NCBI RefSeq assembly: GCF_030818015.1
Contig: NZ_JAUSZX010000001.1
Span: forward strand, 3,472,001 to 3,536,000
Reading direction: 5' to 3'
DNA length: 64,000 nucleotides
From: Arthrobacter globiformis
Lineage (GTDB): Bacteria > Actinomycetota > Actinomycetes > Actinomycetales > Micrococcaceae
Both the position numbers and the translations under genes were made by a program. Below the pieces are notes generated by a model. That model saw nothing but the letters and a program-made list of their open reading frames with translations. It searched no databases and was not told the origin of the DNA. Positions 52,904 to 61,728 of the stretch are shown here, in pieces. Position 1 is the first letter of the stretch. Each line of letters begins with the position of its first letter.

Positions 52904-54319
52904 TTGTCAGAGCAGGATCCACAGCACCCGCCGTCCGGACAAACGCCGCCTGAACCCCGCCCACCCGAACCCTCCTCATACGGGCAACTGCCTCCGGACC
53001 GCCTGCCACCGCAGCCCGCCGCCGGAAACACCGCCCAGAACACCGGCCAGCCCCACACGCCGTGGGCTCCACCGGCGCAGCAGGCTTGGGGCGCAGCCCC
53101 GCAGTGGGGCGGCCAGCATCCTGGGCCCTACCAGCCCGGCACCTATCCCGCCGTTCCCTATCCCGTGTACGCGACCCCGCCGAAGCCCGGTGTGGTGCCG
53201 CTGCGGCCGCTGATGTTCGGCGAAATCATGGACGGCGCCTTCCAGACGATCCGGCGGAATCCCAAAGCGATGCTCGGGGCAGGCCTGCTGGCCCAGGCGC
53301 TGGGCGCCGTGATCGCCGGCGTTGTCCCGCTGGTCGCCCCGGCCTCCGATGCCTCCGCGGAGGCCTGGCTGGCGAACCTCAGCACTTCCGAGATGACCAG
53401 CCTCGTCGCGGGTGTGGCGGGCGGCTTCGTACTTTTCGGCCTGGTGTCCGTGTTTATCTCCGTGGTGATGCAGGGGGCCATGGTAGTCCCGGTGGCCAGG
53501 TCCATCCTCAACCGGCACACCGGGTTCCGGCAGATGTGGCTGCTGGCACGCGGCCGGGCCTGGGCGCTGGTTCGCCTGGCCGGGATCGGAGTGGCAGCCG
53601 TGCTGCTGGCGACGGCCCTCATCGTGCTGGCCACCGCGCTGCTGGCCAATTCGATGGGCACGGGGTCGCTGGTCATAGTGGTTCCGCTGTTCCTGGCCTT
53701 TATTGCAGCCATGATCTGGGTGTCCGTCAAGCTGACGGTCGCACCTGCGGTCATCGTCGTCGAGGACGTGGGAGCGCTGGACGGTATCCGGCGTTCCTGG
53801 GCCGTTACCCGGGGAAGCTGGTGGCGGGTCCTCGGCATCGTCCTCGTGGTGTCGCTGCTCGTGGGCATTATTGGCCAGATCGTCCTCATCCCGGTCAGTC
53901 TGCTCTCCGGGCTGCTCACCACCGTCGCCGGCCCCCAGGACCCTGCCAGCCAGGTGGCCACCCTGCAGGTGTTGGTCGGTGTGGCCACGGCGGTTGTGTC
54001 TGCCGCCGTCGGCGCCGTGGCGTTCGCCTTCCAGACATCGGTCATGGCCTTGCTTTATATGGATTTGCGGATGCGCAACGACGGACTGGATATCGCTCTG
54101 CTCCGGCTGCTGGAAACCGGGAACGACGACGGAGGCATCCCGGGCCGGGGCGTGCCCGTCTACAGCTCGGGCCGGAACAGCAGGCCTTCCCAGCCCGGGG
54201 CCTACCAGCCGGGGCTTCACCAAGAAGGCTCATACCAACCCGGGCCCCACCAATTTGGGCCTCACGGAAATTCAGCAGGCTGGCCGCCGCCCCCGGGGCC
54301 GCCAACGATGCCGGGATGA
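52904..54319 (+). CDS. Polytopic membrane protein, glycerophosphodiester phosphodiesterase membrane-domain type
   Basis: The 471-residue protein has a Pro/Gln-rich N-terminus (about 1-100), six hydrophobic segments (about 125-400), and a Pro/Gly-rich tail with repeated PGxYQPG-like units (about 425-471). The core resembles the membrane domain found in GDPD-type proteins (VVEDVGALDGIRRSWAVTRG motif). No catalytic domain is fused. The TTG start is preferred for its GGAGG six bases upstream; the frame is open to 52862. It heads a five- or six-gene operon and overlaps the next gene as ATGA. Confidence 0.78.
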   Translation: MSEQDPQHPPSGQTPPEPRPPEPSSYGQLPPDRLPPQPAAGNTAQNTGQPHTPWAPPAQQAWGAAPQWGGQHPGPYQPGTYPAVPYPVYATPPKPGVVPLRPLMFGEIMDGAFQTIRRNPKAMLGAGLLAQALGAVIAGVVPLVAPASDASAEAWLANLSTSEMTSLVAGVAGGFVLFGLVSVFISVVMQGAMVVPVARSILNRHTGFRQMWLLARGRAWALVRLAGIGVAAVLLATALIVLATALLANSMGTGSLVIVVPLFLAFIAAMIWVSVKLTVAPAVIVVEDVGALDGIRRSWAVTRGSWWRVLGIVLVVSLLVGIIGQIVLIPVSLLSGLLTTVAGPQDPASQVATLQVLVGVATAVVSAAVGAVAFAFQTSVMALLYMDLRMRNDGLDIALLRLLETGNDDGGIPGRGVPVYSSGRNSRPSQPGAYQPGLHQEGSYQPGPHQFGPHGNSAGWPPPPGPPTMPG

Positions 54320-55023
54320 TCACCGTCGGCCTCCTCCCGGGCCTGCGGCGCGCCACGGCGCTGCTGCAGCGAACCCTGGAACCGCCGGTACAGCCTGACC
54401 GGGACGAAGCGCGCCGCTGGGCGGCGGAGGAGCTCTCCAAACGCGAGTACCGGGAGGCGGCACCCGGCTGGCTGGAAACAGTCTGGCAGCAGTTCCTCGA
54501 CTGGCTGCAGTCCGTGACCGATGGCCAGTTCCCGGCCGATGGACCTCCGGTGGCGCCCTTCATCGGCCTGGGCATCGCCATCCTGGTGGGCGTGGCCATC
54601 ATCCTCGCCCGGCCCCGGCTGAATGCCCGCCGCCGCGAACCGAAGGAGATCTTCGGCGCCGAGGCAGCCACGACGGCAGCCGACCACCGGGGACGTGCCA
54701 AAGCCGCAGCAGCCCGCGGCGACTGGGCGGCCGCCGTCGTCGAACAGTTCCGCGCGCTGGTGATTTCCGCCGAGGACCGGGCCGTCCTGGAGCCCCAGCC
54801 TGGCCGGACAGCCGACGAGGCGGCCGGACAGCTGACGAGCGCGTTTCCCTCGGCCAGCGACAGACTCGACGCCGCTTCCCGCATCTTCGACGCTGTCCGC
54901 TACGGCAGCGGGAGCGCCCTGGCAGCCGACTATGCCGCGATGGTTGAGCTGGACTCGACTCTGGAAAGGCTCACGCCTTCCTACGCGGAGGCCGGACCCG
55001 GCGGACTGGCGGTGCCCAGGTGA
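54316..55023 (+). CDS. DUF4129 membrane-anchored protein
   Basis: This 235-residue protein has one clear membrane segment (about 75-97: APFIGLGIAILVGVAIILAR) between an N-terminal amphipathic part (RRWAAEELSKREYREAAPGW, LETVWQQFLDWLQ) and a cytoplasmic DUF4129 domain (AAARGDWAAAVVEQFRALVI, PGRTADEAAGQL). The ATG lies in an ATGATC overlap with the previous stop. DUF4129 proteins travel with MoxR and DUF58 genes, as here. A frame extending upstream to 53062 is out of phase with the real gene there and is not part of this protein. Confidence 0.85.
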   Translation: MITVGLLPGLRRATALLQRTLEPPVQPDRDEARRWAAEELSKREYREAAPGWLETVWQQFLDWLQSVTDGQFPADGPPVAPFIGLGIAILVGVAIILARPRLNARRREPKEIFGAEAATTAADHRGRAKAAAARGDWAAAVVEQFRALVISAEDRAVLEPQPGRTADEAAGQLTSAFPSASDRLDAASRIFDAVRYGSGSALAADYAAMVELDSTLERLTPSYAEAGPGGLAVPR

Positions 55024-56299
55024 CGCATCTCCCCCGCACCGAACCCGGCCGCACGGAACCGGCCCCTACGGAACCGGCGTCCGGCGCGGTTGCCCCGTCC
55101 GGCGGCGCCGGGCCCGCAGGCGGTGTTCTTGTCGCGGCCCGGCGCAGGAGAACTGGCTGGATCCGCAGGCGCCGGGCGGGAGTGCTGTTCGGCGTTGCCA
55201 TGGCCGTTGCCCTTGCGGTGATCCTCATACTCCAGTCGACGCAACGGGCTGACAACCAGGAACTGTCCGTCCGCAACCCCGGCCCGCAGGGGGCCAGGGC
55301 AGCGGCCCAGATCCTTGGTGCGCAAGGCGTCACTGTTGCACAGACGGCGTCGTTCGACGAAACTCTGGCAGCGGCGCGTGCGGCCGGCAGCAGCGGGTCC
55401 GGCTCAACGGTTCTGGTCTACGACCAACGCGGGTTCCTTGCGCCCGAACGGCTCCGCCGGCTGCTCGCAGCGACTGACCGGCTGGTGGTGGTCTCGCCGC
55501 GCCTGGCCACGCTGACCGGCCTGGGCAGCACTATCCGCCAGGCAGGGGTGGTCCCCGGCTCGGAGCAGACCCTCCAGCCCGGATGCGCCGTTGCCGATGC
55601 CCAGGCCGCCGGTGACATCAGTGCGGACGGAGGCTTCCTCTACACCGGCGGCACCGTGTGCTACGGCGCCGGCGGCGGCGCGCGGGGCCTTTACGCCACG
55701 GCAGAGAACGGCAAGCTCGTGGTCATCGGGAGCACGGCCGTGATCAGCAACCAGTTCCTGGCCGCCAACGGCAACGCCGCACTCACCCTGCGGACCCTGG
55801 GCAGCCAGGGACACCTCGTCTGGTACCTGCCCGGTCCCGGTGACCTCGGGGGCAACCCCGCACCGAAGACCCTGGCCGAACTTGCACCGGCGTGGTCGGC
55901 GTTCGTGGCCCCTTGGCTCCTTGTGGTGGCCCTGTTTGCCGTGCTGTGGCGTGGACGCCGCTTGGGCCCGCTGGTCTTCGAACCCCTGCCGGTGGTGGTG
56001 AAGTCCGCGGAAACGGCCGAGGGCAGGGCCCGCCTGTACCACGAGGCCCACGATGTTGCCCGGGCTGCGGACACACTCCGTGCCGGCACCATCGTCCGGC
56101 TTGCCTCGGCCCTACGGGTGGGCACCGCAGCCGGGTTTTCTGACGTGGCCGGCTCTGACGTGGCTGCCGCCGCAGCCCGGCACCTGGACCGCAATGCCGC
56201 CGAAATCCAGCAGATCCTGCAACACCGCCCCGCAACCGAGGCCCAGCTTGTCCGCTGGGCCCAGGACCTTGTCCGACTAGAGAAAGAGGTAAAGGCCAG

Positions 56300-56303
<4 letters not shown>
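55020..56303 (+). CDS. DUF4350 membrane protein
   Basis: The 427-residue protein has an N-terminal membrane segment (about 55-73: AGVLFGVAMAVALAVILIL), a large extracytoplasmic DUF4350 domain (about 85-285: RNPGPQGARAAAQILGAQGV, LVYDQRGFLAPERLRRLLA) and a second segment (about 300-320), followed by a cytoplasmic helical tail. The GTG start overlaps the preceding stop by four bases and the gene overlaps moxR by four bases, so the run is tightly coupled. Function is unknown beyond association with MoxR-type chaperones. Confidence 0.85.
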
Positions 56304-57328
<1,025 letters not shown>

Positions 57329-57332
57329 TCCC

Positions 57333-58625
57333 GTGGCGATTTCCGGACGGCTGGTACTCCTGGCGGCGGCCGGGCTGGCGCCGGTGCTGCTCTTTCCCGG
57401 CTGGCTGACTGTGCTCGCCGTGCTCCTCGTGCTTGGCGCCCTGATCCTGCTGGACGTGCTGCTGGCTGCGGCACTGCAGCAGGTCTCGGTGGAAAGGTCA
57501 GCGCCCGCCAACGTTACGCTTGGAGGCACGGCGGATTCTGTGCTGACGGTGCATAACAGCGGTAGGCGCAGGCTCAGAGCCATGGTGCGCGACGCCTGGC
57601 AGCCTTCCGCCGGAGCGGAAAACCCCGTCCAGGCTGCAGAGGTTCCGGCCGGTGAAAGGCGACGTTTGAGTGTCAGGCTCAGGCCCGTCCGGCGGGGTGA
57701 CCTCAGGGCGCCCCACATCACCGTCCGTTCCTTCGGGCCACTCCGGCTGGCCGCCCGCCAGAAAACGGTGCACGCTCCCGGATCGCTGCGGGTGCTGCCG
57801 CCTTTCAATTCCCGGCGGCACCTGCCGTCAAAACTGCGCCGGTTGCGGGAGCTTGACGGCAAGGCGGCAGTGCAGATCCGCGGCGCCGGAACAGAGTTCG
57901 ACTCCCTGCGCGACTATGTCCGGGGCGATGATGTCCGTTCCATTGACTGGCGCGCGACGGCGAGACGGTCCGCCGTCGTCGTGCGCACCTGGCGGCCGGA
58001 GCGCGACCGGCGCGTGGTGATCATGCTGGACACATCCCGGACCGCCGCTGCGCGCGTGAATGACGAACCCCGGCTGGACACCGGCATCGAGGCCGCACTG
58101 CTGCTGGGCGTCCTGGCCGAACGCGGCGGTGACCGCGTCGATTTCTTTGCCTTCGACCGCAGGATGCGCGCCCGGGCAGGCACGACGGCGGGCGGCAACC
58201 TGCTGGGTCAGCTGGTGCAGGCGGTGGCGCCGCTGCAGGCAGAACTCATCGAGCTGGACTGGACACAGTTGCCTGCCCAGGTCCGTGAGATTTCGGCGCA
58301 CCGTTCCTTGGTGGTCCTGCTCACCTCGCTGGATAGCGGCGCCCCGGAGGAAGGGCTCATTCCCATGGCGGCGCGCCTCGCCCGGCAGCACGTAGTGGTG
58401 GTGGCGTCGGTCCGCGACCCGCTGCTTGGCGAGATGCTCCGGGACAGGACCACGGCGGCCCAGGTGTTCCGCGCGGCTGCCGCGGAACGCGCCCTCCTCG
58501 AGCGGGAAGCCGTGAGTGTCCAGCTCCGCCAGCTGGGCGTCGAAGTAGTGGACGCGGAACCGCACCAGCTGCCGCCGGCGTTGGCCGACGCCTATATACG
58601 GCTCAAGGCGGCGGGACGGCTGTGA
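57333..58625 (+). CDS. DUF58 / von Willebrand A-like protein
   Basis: The 430-residue protein has an N-terminal hydrophobic hairpin (about 5-52) and an extracytoplasmic beta domain. Then comes the DUF58 motif EFDSLRDYVRGDDVRSIDWR with TARRSAVVVRTWRPERDRRV, followed by a vWA-like domain (VVIMLDTSRTAAARVND, a partial MIDAS). DUF58 proteins are partners of MoxR ATPases. GTG start. A membrane-bound adaptor or metal-dependent complex is the usual proposal; no substrate can be named. Confidence 0.92.
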   Translation: MAISGRLVLLAAAGLAPVLLFPGWLTVLAVLLVLGALILLDVLLAAALQQVSVERSAPANVTLGGTADSVLTVHNSGRRRLRAMVRDAWQPSAGAENPVQAAEVPAGERRRLSVRLRPVRRGDLRAPHITVRSFGPLRLAARQKTVHAPGSLRVLPPFNSRRHLPSKLRRLRELDGKAAVQIRGAGTEFDSLRDYVRGDDVRSIDWRATARRSAVVVRTWRPERDRRVVIMLDTSRTAAARVNDEPRLDTGIEAALLLGVLAERGGDRVDFFAFDRRMRARAGTTAGGNLLGQLVQAVAPLQAELIELDWTQLPAQVREISAHRSLVVLLTSLDSGAPEEGLIPMAARLARQHVVVVASVRDPLLGEMLRDRTTAAQVFRAAAAERALLEREAVSVQLRQLGVEVVDAEPHQLPPALADAYIRLKAAGRL

Positions 58626-58672
58626 GTTCCCGCCGGGAGACCGAATCACCAGACCAGATGCCAGGAGCCGCC

Positions 58673-59392
58673 GTGAGTATCCCGATCTACCGCCAGGCCC
58701 TGGGTGCTGGCTTCTTCCGGCTGCAGCCGGAACTGCAGGAGTACTTTTCGCTTGCCCCGGGTTCGGGAACCTTTGGCGTGGGCGAGGGTGTTTTCGATGT
58801 GGTGGGCTGCAGGCAGCGGTGGCTGCGGCCGATGCTGCGGCTGACCGCAGGCGAGGAGGCGTTCTTTCCGGAATACGGCGAGCGCGTTCCGTTCCGGATC
58901 GAAAACCACGCGCATCTCGATCCGTTCGGCCGCTCCAGCCTGACTGCCCGGCGGGAGATATTCTTCCCCGGCGGGACCAGGATCTTTCAGGACACCACAA
59001 GTGTGGAAGAGGGCGGCGCGGGCACCCAGGCCCGCCTCGTGGACTACGTGGGCCGGTACCGCCGGCTGGTCACGGACCTCAACCTCAGTGTGACGGCCGA
59101 GGGCCGGCTGCGGGGAGTCTCCGAAGTATCCCGGCTGTTCCTCGGCCCGCTCCGGTTGCCGCTGCCAGCGGCACTTGACGCGAAAGCCTACGCGGAGCAG
59201 TGGTGGGACCCGGCCGCGGGGGAAACCGGGCGTCACAGGATCCAGGTGAAGGTGATCCAGCCGCAGCTCGGCCTCGTCCTGGTTTATGCGGGCCACTTCG
59301 ACTACCGGCTGGAACCCTATCCGTCCGGAAATTCTTCGGCGGGCTTCCTTCCGGCGTATGCCAGGCCCGACCGCTGGGAGCGGCGAAGCTAA
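58673..59392 (+). CDS. DUF4166 protein
   Basis: The 239-residue product carries a DUF4166 domain over nearly its whole length: SIPIYRQALGAGFFRLQPEL, VFDVVGCRQRWLRPMLRLTA and HAHLDPFGRSSLTARREIFF. It has no membrane segment. The family's function is unknown to me. The GTG at 58673 has AGGAG five bases upstream. The frame is also open to a GTG at 58622 that would overlap the DUF58 stop, so a 17-residue longer form remains possible. It closes the MoxR operon; two CGGCGAAGCTA copies 20 bp apart span its stop (59381, 59401). Confidence 0.78.
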   Translation: MSIPIYRQALGAGFFRLQPELQEYFSLAPGSGTFGVGEGVFDVVGCRQRWLRPMLRLTAGEEAFFPEYGERVPFRIENHAHLDPFGRSSLTARREIFFPGGTRIFQDTTSVEEGGAGTQARLVDYVGRYRRLVTDLNLSVTAEGRLRGVSEVSRLFLGPLRLPLPAALDAKAYAEQWWDPAAGETGRHRIQVKVIQPQLGLVLVYAGHFDYRLEPYPSGNSSAGFLPAYARPDRWERRS

Positions 59393-59428
59393 GGCAGTAC
59401 CGGCGAAGCTATAGCCGGACAAGCCCGT

Positions 59429-60469
59429 TTAGCCGAGCGCGAGCTGGTTCAGGCCGTCGGCAACCTGGGTGAGGCGGGTGAGGACCTCCGTTGCGGCGGC
59501 AGGTGATTGGCTTTCAAGGCCACCCGACGGCGTGACCCGCACCGTGCCGAGCGCCGCCAGCGGCAGACCGAGCTGCTGCCACGGGCGCCGGACAGAGTCC
59601 ACAACCGCGGATGCCTTCGGCAGGCCGCCCGGTTCGTCGGCCTGCAGGGCTCCGGCCCAGAGCCGCTTGCCGGTTTCGACCGCCTCCGCGAGCTGCTCCC
59701 ACTGCCGGGTGGTGAGGGCCCGCAGCGGAACGGCGATGGCGTCCGCGCCGGCAGACAGGATCCTTTCGAACGGGGCCTCGATTTCCGGCACCGCAATGGC
59801 GACCTCGGCGGCACCGGCCTCGCGGAGGGCATCGATCACCACGCGCCAGAGCTCCGTGACTTCCTGTCCGGCGACGGAGCGCAGGGTCCGGTAGCCGCTG
59901 GAGGTGGGAATAGTGCCGGCGAGGACGGAAGCTATGTCCGGTTCGTCGAGCTGCACCACGAGCCTGGCCCCGGGAACGGCGGCCGACACCTTGGCCAGGT
60001 GCGCGCCAACCCCGGCCGCGAGGGAAGCAGCGATGTCGCGGCGGGCGCCATAGTCGATCAGCGCCCGTTCGCCGTTGTGGAGGTGCAGTCCGGCGGCCAG
60101 GCTCAGGGGGCCCCGCAGCTGGACCTTGAATTCCTCAGCGGCGCTGTCCTCTTCGCCCGCGATATCGGCCAGCACATTGATGTCCGTGGACAGTGCCGAC
60201 CTTGCCCGCACCAAGTCGCGACCGGGCCGGTCAACGATCCGCCAGCCGTGCGGCTGGACGTCCACGGCCAGATCCACCAGGAGTGAGGCGGTGCGGCCTA
60301 TGGCGTCAGCGCCGACGCCACGGTCAGGCAGCTCGGCCAGAAAGGGCAGGTGCGGGCTGCCGAGCTCACCGCGGATGATGCGGGTGGCCTCCACGGGATC
60401 CTGGCCCGGCCACGGTCCCAGTGCGGTGGCCGTTACCTCTGCCGGCAGCTGGATGTCTGCGTCCGGCAC
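59429..60469 (-). CDS. MetE-like protein lacking zinc-ligand cysteines
   Basis: This 346-residue protein resembles the C-terminal barrel of cobalamin-independent methionine synthase. It has an N-terminal PGQDPVEATRIIRGELGS, LRGPLSLAAGLHL, RLVVQLDEPDIASVLAGTIP and a C-terminal RVTPSGGLES. Active MetE binds zinc through His, Glu and two Cys; this protein has no cysteine at all, and Gly stands where MetE has NPDCGL. It is therefore unlikely to transfer methyl groups to homocysteine. It may be a related methyltransferase without zinc, or a structural or regulatory homologue. GTG start three bases after the chorismate mutase stop. Confidence 0.78.
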   Translation of the reverse strand: MPDADIQLPAEVTATALGPWPGQDPVEATRIIRGELGSPHLPFLAELPDRGVGADAIGRTASLLVDLAVDVQPHGWRIVDRPGRDLVRARSALSTDINVLADIAGEEDSAAEEFKVQLRGPLSLAAGLHLHNGERALIDYGARRDIAASLAAGVGAHLAKVSAAVPGARLVVQLDEPDIASVLAGTIPTSSGYRTLRSVAGQEVTELWRVVIDALREAGAAEVAIAVPEIEAPFERILSAGADAIAVPLRALTTRQWEQLAEAVETGKRLWAGALQADEPGGLPKASAVVDSVRRPWQQLGLPLAALGTVRVTPSGGLESQSPAAATEVLTRLTQVADGLNQLALG

Positions 60470-60472
60470 GGC

Positions 60473-60895
60473 TTAGGCGGTCAGCGGAGCTGTTGGGCTG
60501 GCCGTCCCGTTGGAAGGCCCACCGGCGGCATTGTGGTCCTCGGCGATCGCCTCGTGGTGCCGGATCACCTCGCCGATGATGAAGTTTAGGAACTTCTCCG
60601 CAAACGCCGGATCCAGCTGCGCGTCCTCGGCAAGGCGGCGGAGCCGGGCAATCTGGGCGGTTTCCCGCCCGGGATCCCCGGCCGGCAGACGGTGGGCGGC
60701 CTTGAGGAAGCCCACTTTCTGCGTCGCTTTGAACCGCTCGGCCAGGAGGTATACGAGGGTTGCATCGATGTTGTCGATGCTCGACCGGATTGACAGCAGC
60801 TCCGCCATCACCGCAGGATCCACATGCCCGGCCAGGGAGCTGGCGGCGGGATTGTAGGAGTCGGTGTCACGCAAATCATGGTTTAGCTCGGTCAT
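60473..60895 (-). CDS. AroQ-type chorismate mutase
   Basis: This is predicted to convert chorismate to prephenate for phenylalanine and tyrosine. The 140-residue helical protein has AELLSIRSSIDNIDATLVYLLAERFKATQKVGFLK across helix one (Arg and Lys active-site residues) and a C-terminal FLNFIIGEVIRHHEAIA. It belongs to the actinobacterial short AroQ group. ATG start. It shares a divergent promoter gap with the F420-reductase-like gene, where an 8-bp inverted repeat lies. Confidence 0.9.
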   Translation of the reverse strand: MTELNHDLRDTDSYNPAASSLAGHVDPAVMAELLSIRSSIDNIDATLVYLLAERFKATQKVGFLKAAHRLPAGDPGRETAQIARLRRLAEDAQLDPAFAEKFLNFIIGEVIRHHEAIAEDHNAAGGPSNGTASPTAPLTA

Positions 60896-60922
60896 GGTTC
60901 CAGTCTATGGGCACCGCAGGAC

Positions 60923-60953
60923 TCTCTGCCCGTGTTAAGGATGCTGGCAGAGA
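60923..60953. promoter_or_regulatory. Inverted repeat in a divergent promoter region
   Basis: TCTCTGCC (60923-60930) and GGCAGAGA (60946-60953) are a perfect 8-bp inverted repeat with a 15-bp spacer. They lie between the chorismate mutase and the F420/NADP-reductase-like gene. The size fits an operator for a dimeric regulator acting on either gene; a weak hairpin is the alternative. Confidence 0.4.
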
Positions 60954-60990
60954 ATGTAGGTGTTCGCACATACCGATGAGGGAGATGCAC

Positions 60991-61647
60991 ATGAGGATCG
61001 CAGTTCTTGGTACCGGAGTGGTGGGCAGGACCCTGGCGGGAAAACTCGTGGAGTCCGGGCACGACGTCGTTCTCGGGTCGCGGCGCGCCACCAACGAAGC
61101 TGCCGTGGGGTGGGCAGCGGAAGCGGGGCCGCGGGCCAAGGCCGCGACCTTCTTCGACGCCGCGGCGGAGGCAGAGCTGGTCATCAATGCCACGCCCGGA
61201 ACTGTTTCGCTCGAAGTGCTGGCCGCGGCCAGCACGAAGAACCTCGCCGGCAAGGTGCTGATCGATGTGGCCAACCCGCTGGACCATTCGGCCGGCTTCC
61301 CGCCGTCGCTCTCCATCTCGAACACCGACAGCCTGGCGGAAACCATCCAACGGGCGTTTCCCACGGCCCGCGTGGTGAAAGCACTGAACACAATGCGCGC
61401 CGATGTCATGGTGGCCCCGGACCGGCTGTCAGGTGGGGATCACGACGTGTTCATGGCCGGGGACGACGCGGAGGCCAAGGAAGTGGTGGCCGGACTCCTG
61501 CGGGTGTTCGGCTGGCGGCCCGAACACATCAGGGACCTGGGCCCGCTCGAGGCGGCACGGGGCCTGGAAATGTGGCTGCCGCTGTGGCTGCGGATTTTCC
61601 TGAAGCAGGGGGACAGGGTGTTCAACATCAAGGTGGTCTCTGAATAG
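60991..61647 (+). CDS. NADPH-dependent F420 reductase-like protein
   Basis: This Rossmann-fold oxidoreductase of 218 residues begins RIAVLGTGVVGRTLAGKLVE and has DVVLGSRRATN at the adenosine-phosphate position. LVINATPGTVSLEVLA and KVLIDVANPLDHSAGFPPSL follow. These are features of the F420:NADP oxidoreductase group, which also includes pyrroline-5-carboxylate-reductase-like proteins with other cofactors. The C-terminal stretch RGLEMWLPLWLRIF is hydrophobic. The ATG was chosen for GGGAG six bases upstream. It ends just before a terminator hairpin. Confidence 0.83.
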   Translation: MRIAVLGTGVVGRTLAGKLVESGHDVVLGSRRATNEAAVGWAAEAGPRAKAATFFDAAAEAELVINATPGTVSLEVLAAASTKNLAGKVLIDVANPLDHSAGFPPSLSISNTDSLAETIQRAFPTARVVKALNTMRADVMVAPDRLSGGDHDVFMAGDDAEAKEVVAGLLRVFGWRPEHIRDLGPLEAARGLEMWLPLWLRIFLKQGDRVFNIKVVSE

Positions 61648-61651
61648 GGCA

Positions 61652-61698
61652 GCAGGCCCGTATCCCCGATCTTGGCGAAAGGTGGGACACGGGCCTGC
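61652..61698. terminator. Terminator hairpin after F420-reductase-like gene
   Basis: GCAGGCCCGTATCCC (61652-61666) pairs with 61684-61698 apart from one mismatch, enclosing a 17-base loop. It lies between convergent genes (stops at 61647 and 61729) and can serve both. Confidence 0.75.
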
Positions 61699-61728
61699 CG
61701 TGCAATTTCCGGCTAGATACCCAGCGTT

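Noticed and set aside
53062..55023. A 653-codon rightward open frame
   Set aside because: Its first two-thirds is out of phase with the membrane protein gene at 52904-54319; only the part from 54316 is a real gene (DUF4129).
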